A stretch of 7,111 nt of DNA. Origin: Dechloromonas sp. Its GTDB lineage: Bacteria; Pseudomonadota; Gammaproteobacteria; Burkholderiales; Rhodocyclaceae. The stretch is from contig JAFLDQ010000172.1 of assembly GCA_017302355.1 (NCBI GenBank), forward strand, positions 1 through 7,111, in the 5' to 3' direction. The notes beneath the pieces were generated by a model that saw only the letters and a program-made list of their open reading frames with translations, was not told the origin of the DNA and did not search any database. Numbering within the stretch: the stretch's first letter is position 1; each line of letters begins with the position of its first letter. The position numbers and the translations under genes are program-made. Shown here in pieces: positions 6,196 to 7,111 of the stretch.

Positions 6196-7111
6196 CTACA
6201 ACGCCGCTGCGACCGCCCCCTCGGCTTCCGGCAAGCGCAGTCGGCCGGAGATCAGGCGGGGGAGCAGGGTGTCGCGGAGGGTGGCAAGGGTTTGGGCTTG
6301 CTGGCGATTGTGTCCAATTCGATCAAAGATCGGCCTAATAATGTCGCCAAACGCAACCTGTGCCCCCGGCAAAGGAATTACCGCCGACATTGCCAAGACA
6401 CCATCTGCCTTGACGCGCTGATGGCTATTGGATGTTCCGGTAACCAACTGGCAGAGCGCTTGCTGAAACTGCGCTGTTGAAAACTGGCAAAAGACAAACT
6501 CACGGCTTGCACCGTTGGTCGGAGTAAATACCAAGAACTCGGTGGAGCAGACAGCATTCTTGCCAGAGTCACTAGGCAGCCAGACACGAGGAATGTGCGG
6601 ATTGAGCTTCGAAAGCAGTACCGCTTTATTCGGTACGGGTGACTTGTTGCTCTTGATTTCACTGCCCCTATCCAAGACCGGCATCTGCCCACTGTCGAAC
6701 GCCGGCAAGCTGTAATGCTCGAAAACAACATCTGGCTGGCTCAACGGGTTGGTTGTTCCTTTGTGAATCCGTGCCAATTCTCCGAGCATGCCAACCCGCC
6801 ACCCCCTCGGCACCAAGCCCAACGCCGATTCCTCGAAGCTGTCGGGAAACAGCGCGGCGGTGGCTTCGTCCATGCCTTCCGGGGCGCGGCCTTCCTGCTT
6901 GGCGCGGACGGGGTCGAAATCGACAAACCACGACTTGAACAGCGCCCGCGCGATGGCTTCGAGCGTGGCGTTGGTTTCGCGCAGGAGGGTGATGCGGTCG
7001 TCGATTGAGCCAAGAAATTCGGCTATCGCTCTCTGAACGGGGAGCGCTGGAATTGTTGCCGACGCTTCATGCAAATGGTTTCGGTTAATCCCCGGAACTG
7101 CCGCCTTATCG
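6196..7111 (-). CDS. hsdS: Type I restriction-modification specificity subunit S, 5' end off the window
   Basis: HsdS recognises the two half-sites of the DNA target and holds HsdM and HsdR in the complex. The frame stays open to the right edge, giving 304 visible residues before TAG at 6196-6198. A TTG at 7074 is internal, since the codons before it (GINRNHLHEA) continue the family pattern. Visible parts: the last residues of the first recognition domain (1-20), the central conserved helix LPVQRAIAEFLGSIDDRI...NATLEAIARALFKSWFVDFDPV (about 23-68), a linker, the second recognition domain starting at GLVPRGW (about 98) and ending with TGTSNSHQRVKADGVLAMSAVIPLP (about 224-248), and the distal conserved helix ending LRDTLLPRLISGRLRLPEAE (about 278-297). 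The second recognition domain is about 52% GC by hand count, against 64-70% in its flanks. hsdM is expected upstream, off the edge; hsdR lies 200 bases downstream. Confidence 0.95.
   Translation of the reverse strand, partial: DKAAVPGINRNHLHEASATIPALPVQRAIAEFLGSIDDRITLLRETNATLEAIARALFKSWFVDFDPVRAKQEGRAPEGMDEATAALFPDSFEESALGLVPRGWRVGMLGELARIHKGTTNPLSQPDVVFEHYSLPAFDSGQMPVLDRGSEIKSNKSPVPNKAVLLSKLNPHIPRVWLPSDSGKNAVCSTEFLVFTPTNGASREFVFCQFSTAQFQQALCQLVTGTSNSHQRVKADGVLAMSAVIPLPGAQVAFGDIIRPIFDRIGHNRQQAQTLATLRDTLLPRLISGRLRLPEAEGAVAAAL

Noticed and set aside
7072..7074. TTG as the start codon of hsdS
   Set aside because: The frame continues upstream to the window edge with GINRNHL, which matches the end of a first recognition domain, so the TTG is an internal leucine codon.
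1..7111. CRISPR array, tRNA or rRNA genes, transposase or integrase
   Set aside because: I saw no regularly spaced repeats, no tRNA-like cloverleaf or conserved rRNA sequence, and no transposase or recombinase motifs in any frame.

Overview
The window is GC-rich (roughly 60-65% by eye) with Gram-negative, proteobacterial-looking genes. The Kup protein resembles betaproteobacterial family members, and an intragenic palindromic repeat is of a type I associate with beta- and gammaproteobacterial chromosomes. A betaproteobacterium, perhaps in the Rhodocyclales, is my best guess, but nothing here fixes the genus.

Layout. (1) Positions 1-561, plus strand: the 3' three quarters of tpiA (triosephosphate isomerase), cut by the window edge, with a strong hairpin just after its stop. 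(2) Positions 771-2672, plus strand: a complete kup potassium/proton symporter gene. (3) Positions 2673-2806: a short convergent intergenic junction. (4) Positions 2807-7111, minus strand: the distal part of a type I restriction-modification operon, read right to left. It comprises hsdS (5' end beyond the right edge), a roughly 200-bp AT-rich gap carrying a probable promoter and a 25-codon gene remnant, and then a complete hsdR. The methyltransferase gene hsdM is not visible and would be expected upstream of hsdS, off the right edge.

How the genes work together. HsdS selects the DNA target through two target recognition domains, HsdM (not seen) methylates it, and HsdR supplies ATP-driven translocation and DNA cleavage. 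HsdR keeps its nuclease residues, its helicase motifs and its C-terminal domain, so it looks functional. tpiA (glycolysis) and kup (potassium uptake) are chromosomal housekeeping genes that flank the restriction locus.

Most notable points. (a) hsdR appears to carry two in-frame palindromic insertions: a dispersed-type palindromic repeat just before the nuclease core, and a second inverted-repeat segment between helicase motifs II and III. (b) Between hsdS and hsdR lies a 25-codon ORF whose first 17 residues look like the N-terminus of the Fic proteins often carried in such operons. Its stop overlaps the hsdR start (ATGA), which suggests that a deleted fic gene has left a leader that couples translation to hsdR. 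(c) A sigma70-like promoter lies just upstream of that remnant. (d) The second recognition domain of hsdS is clearly lower in GC than the conserved segments around it, which fits domain exchange. I found no convincing new defence system; the interest is in how this known type of operon has been remodelled.
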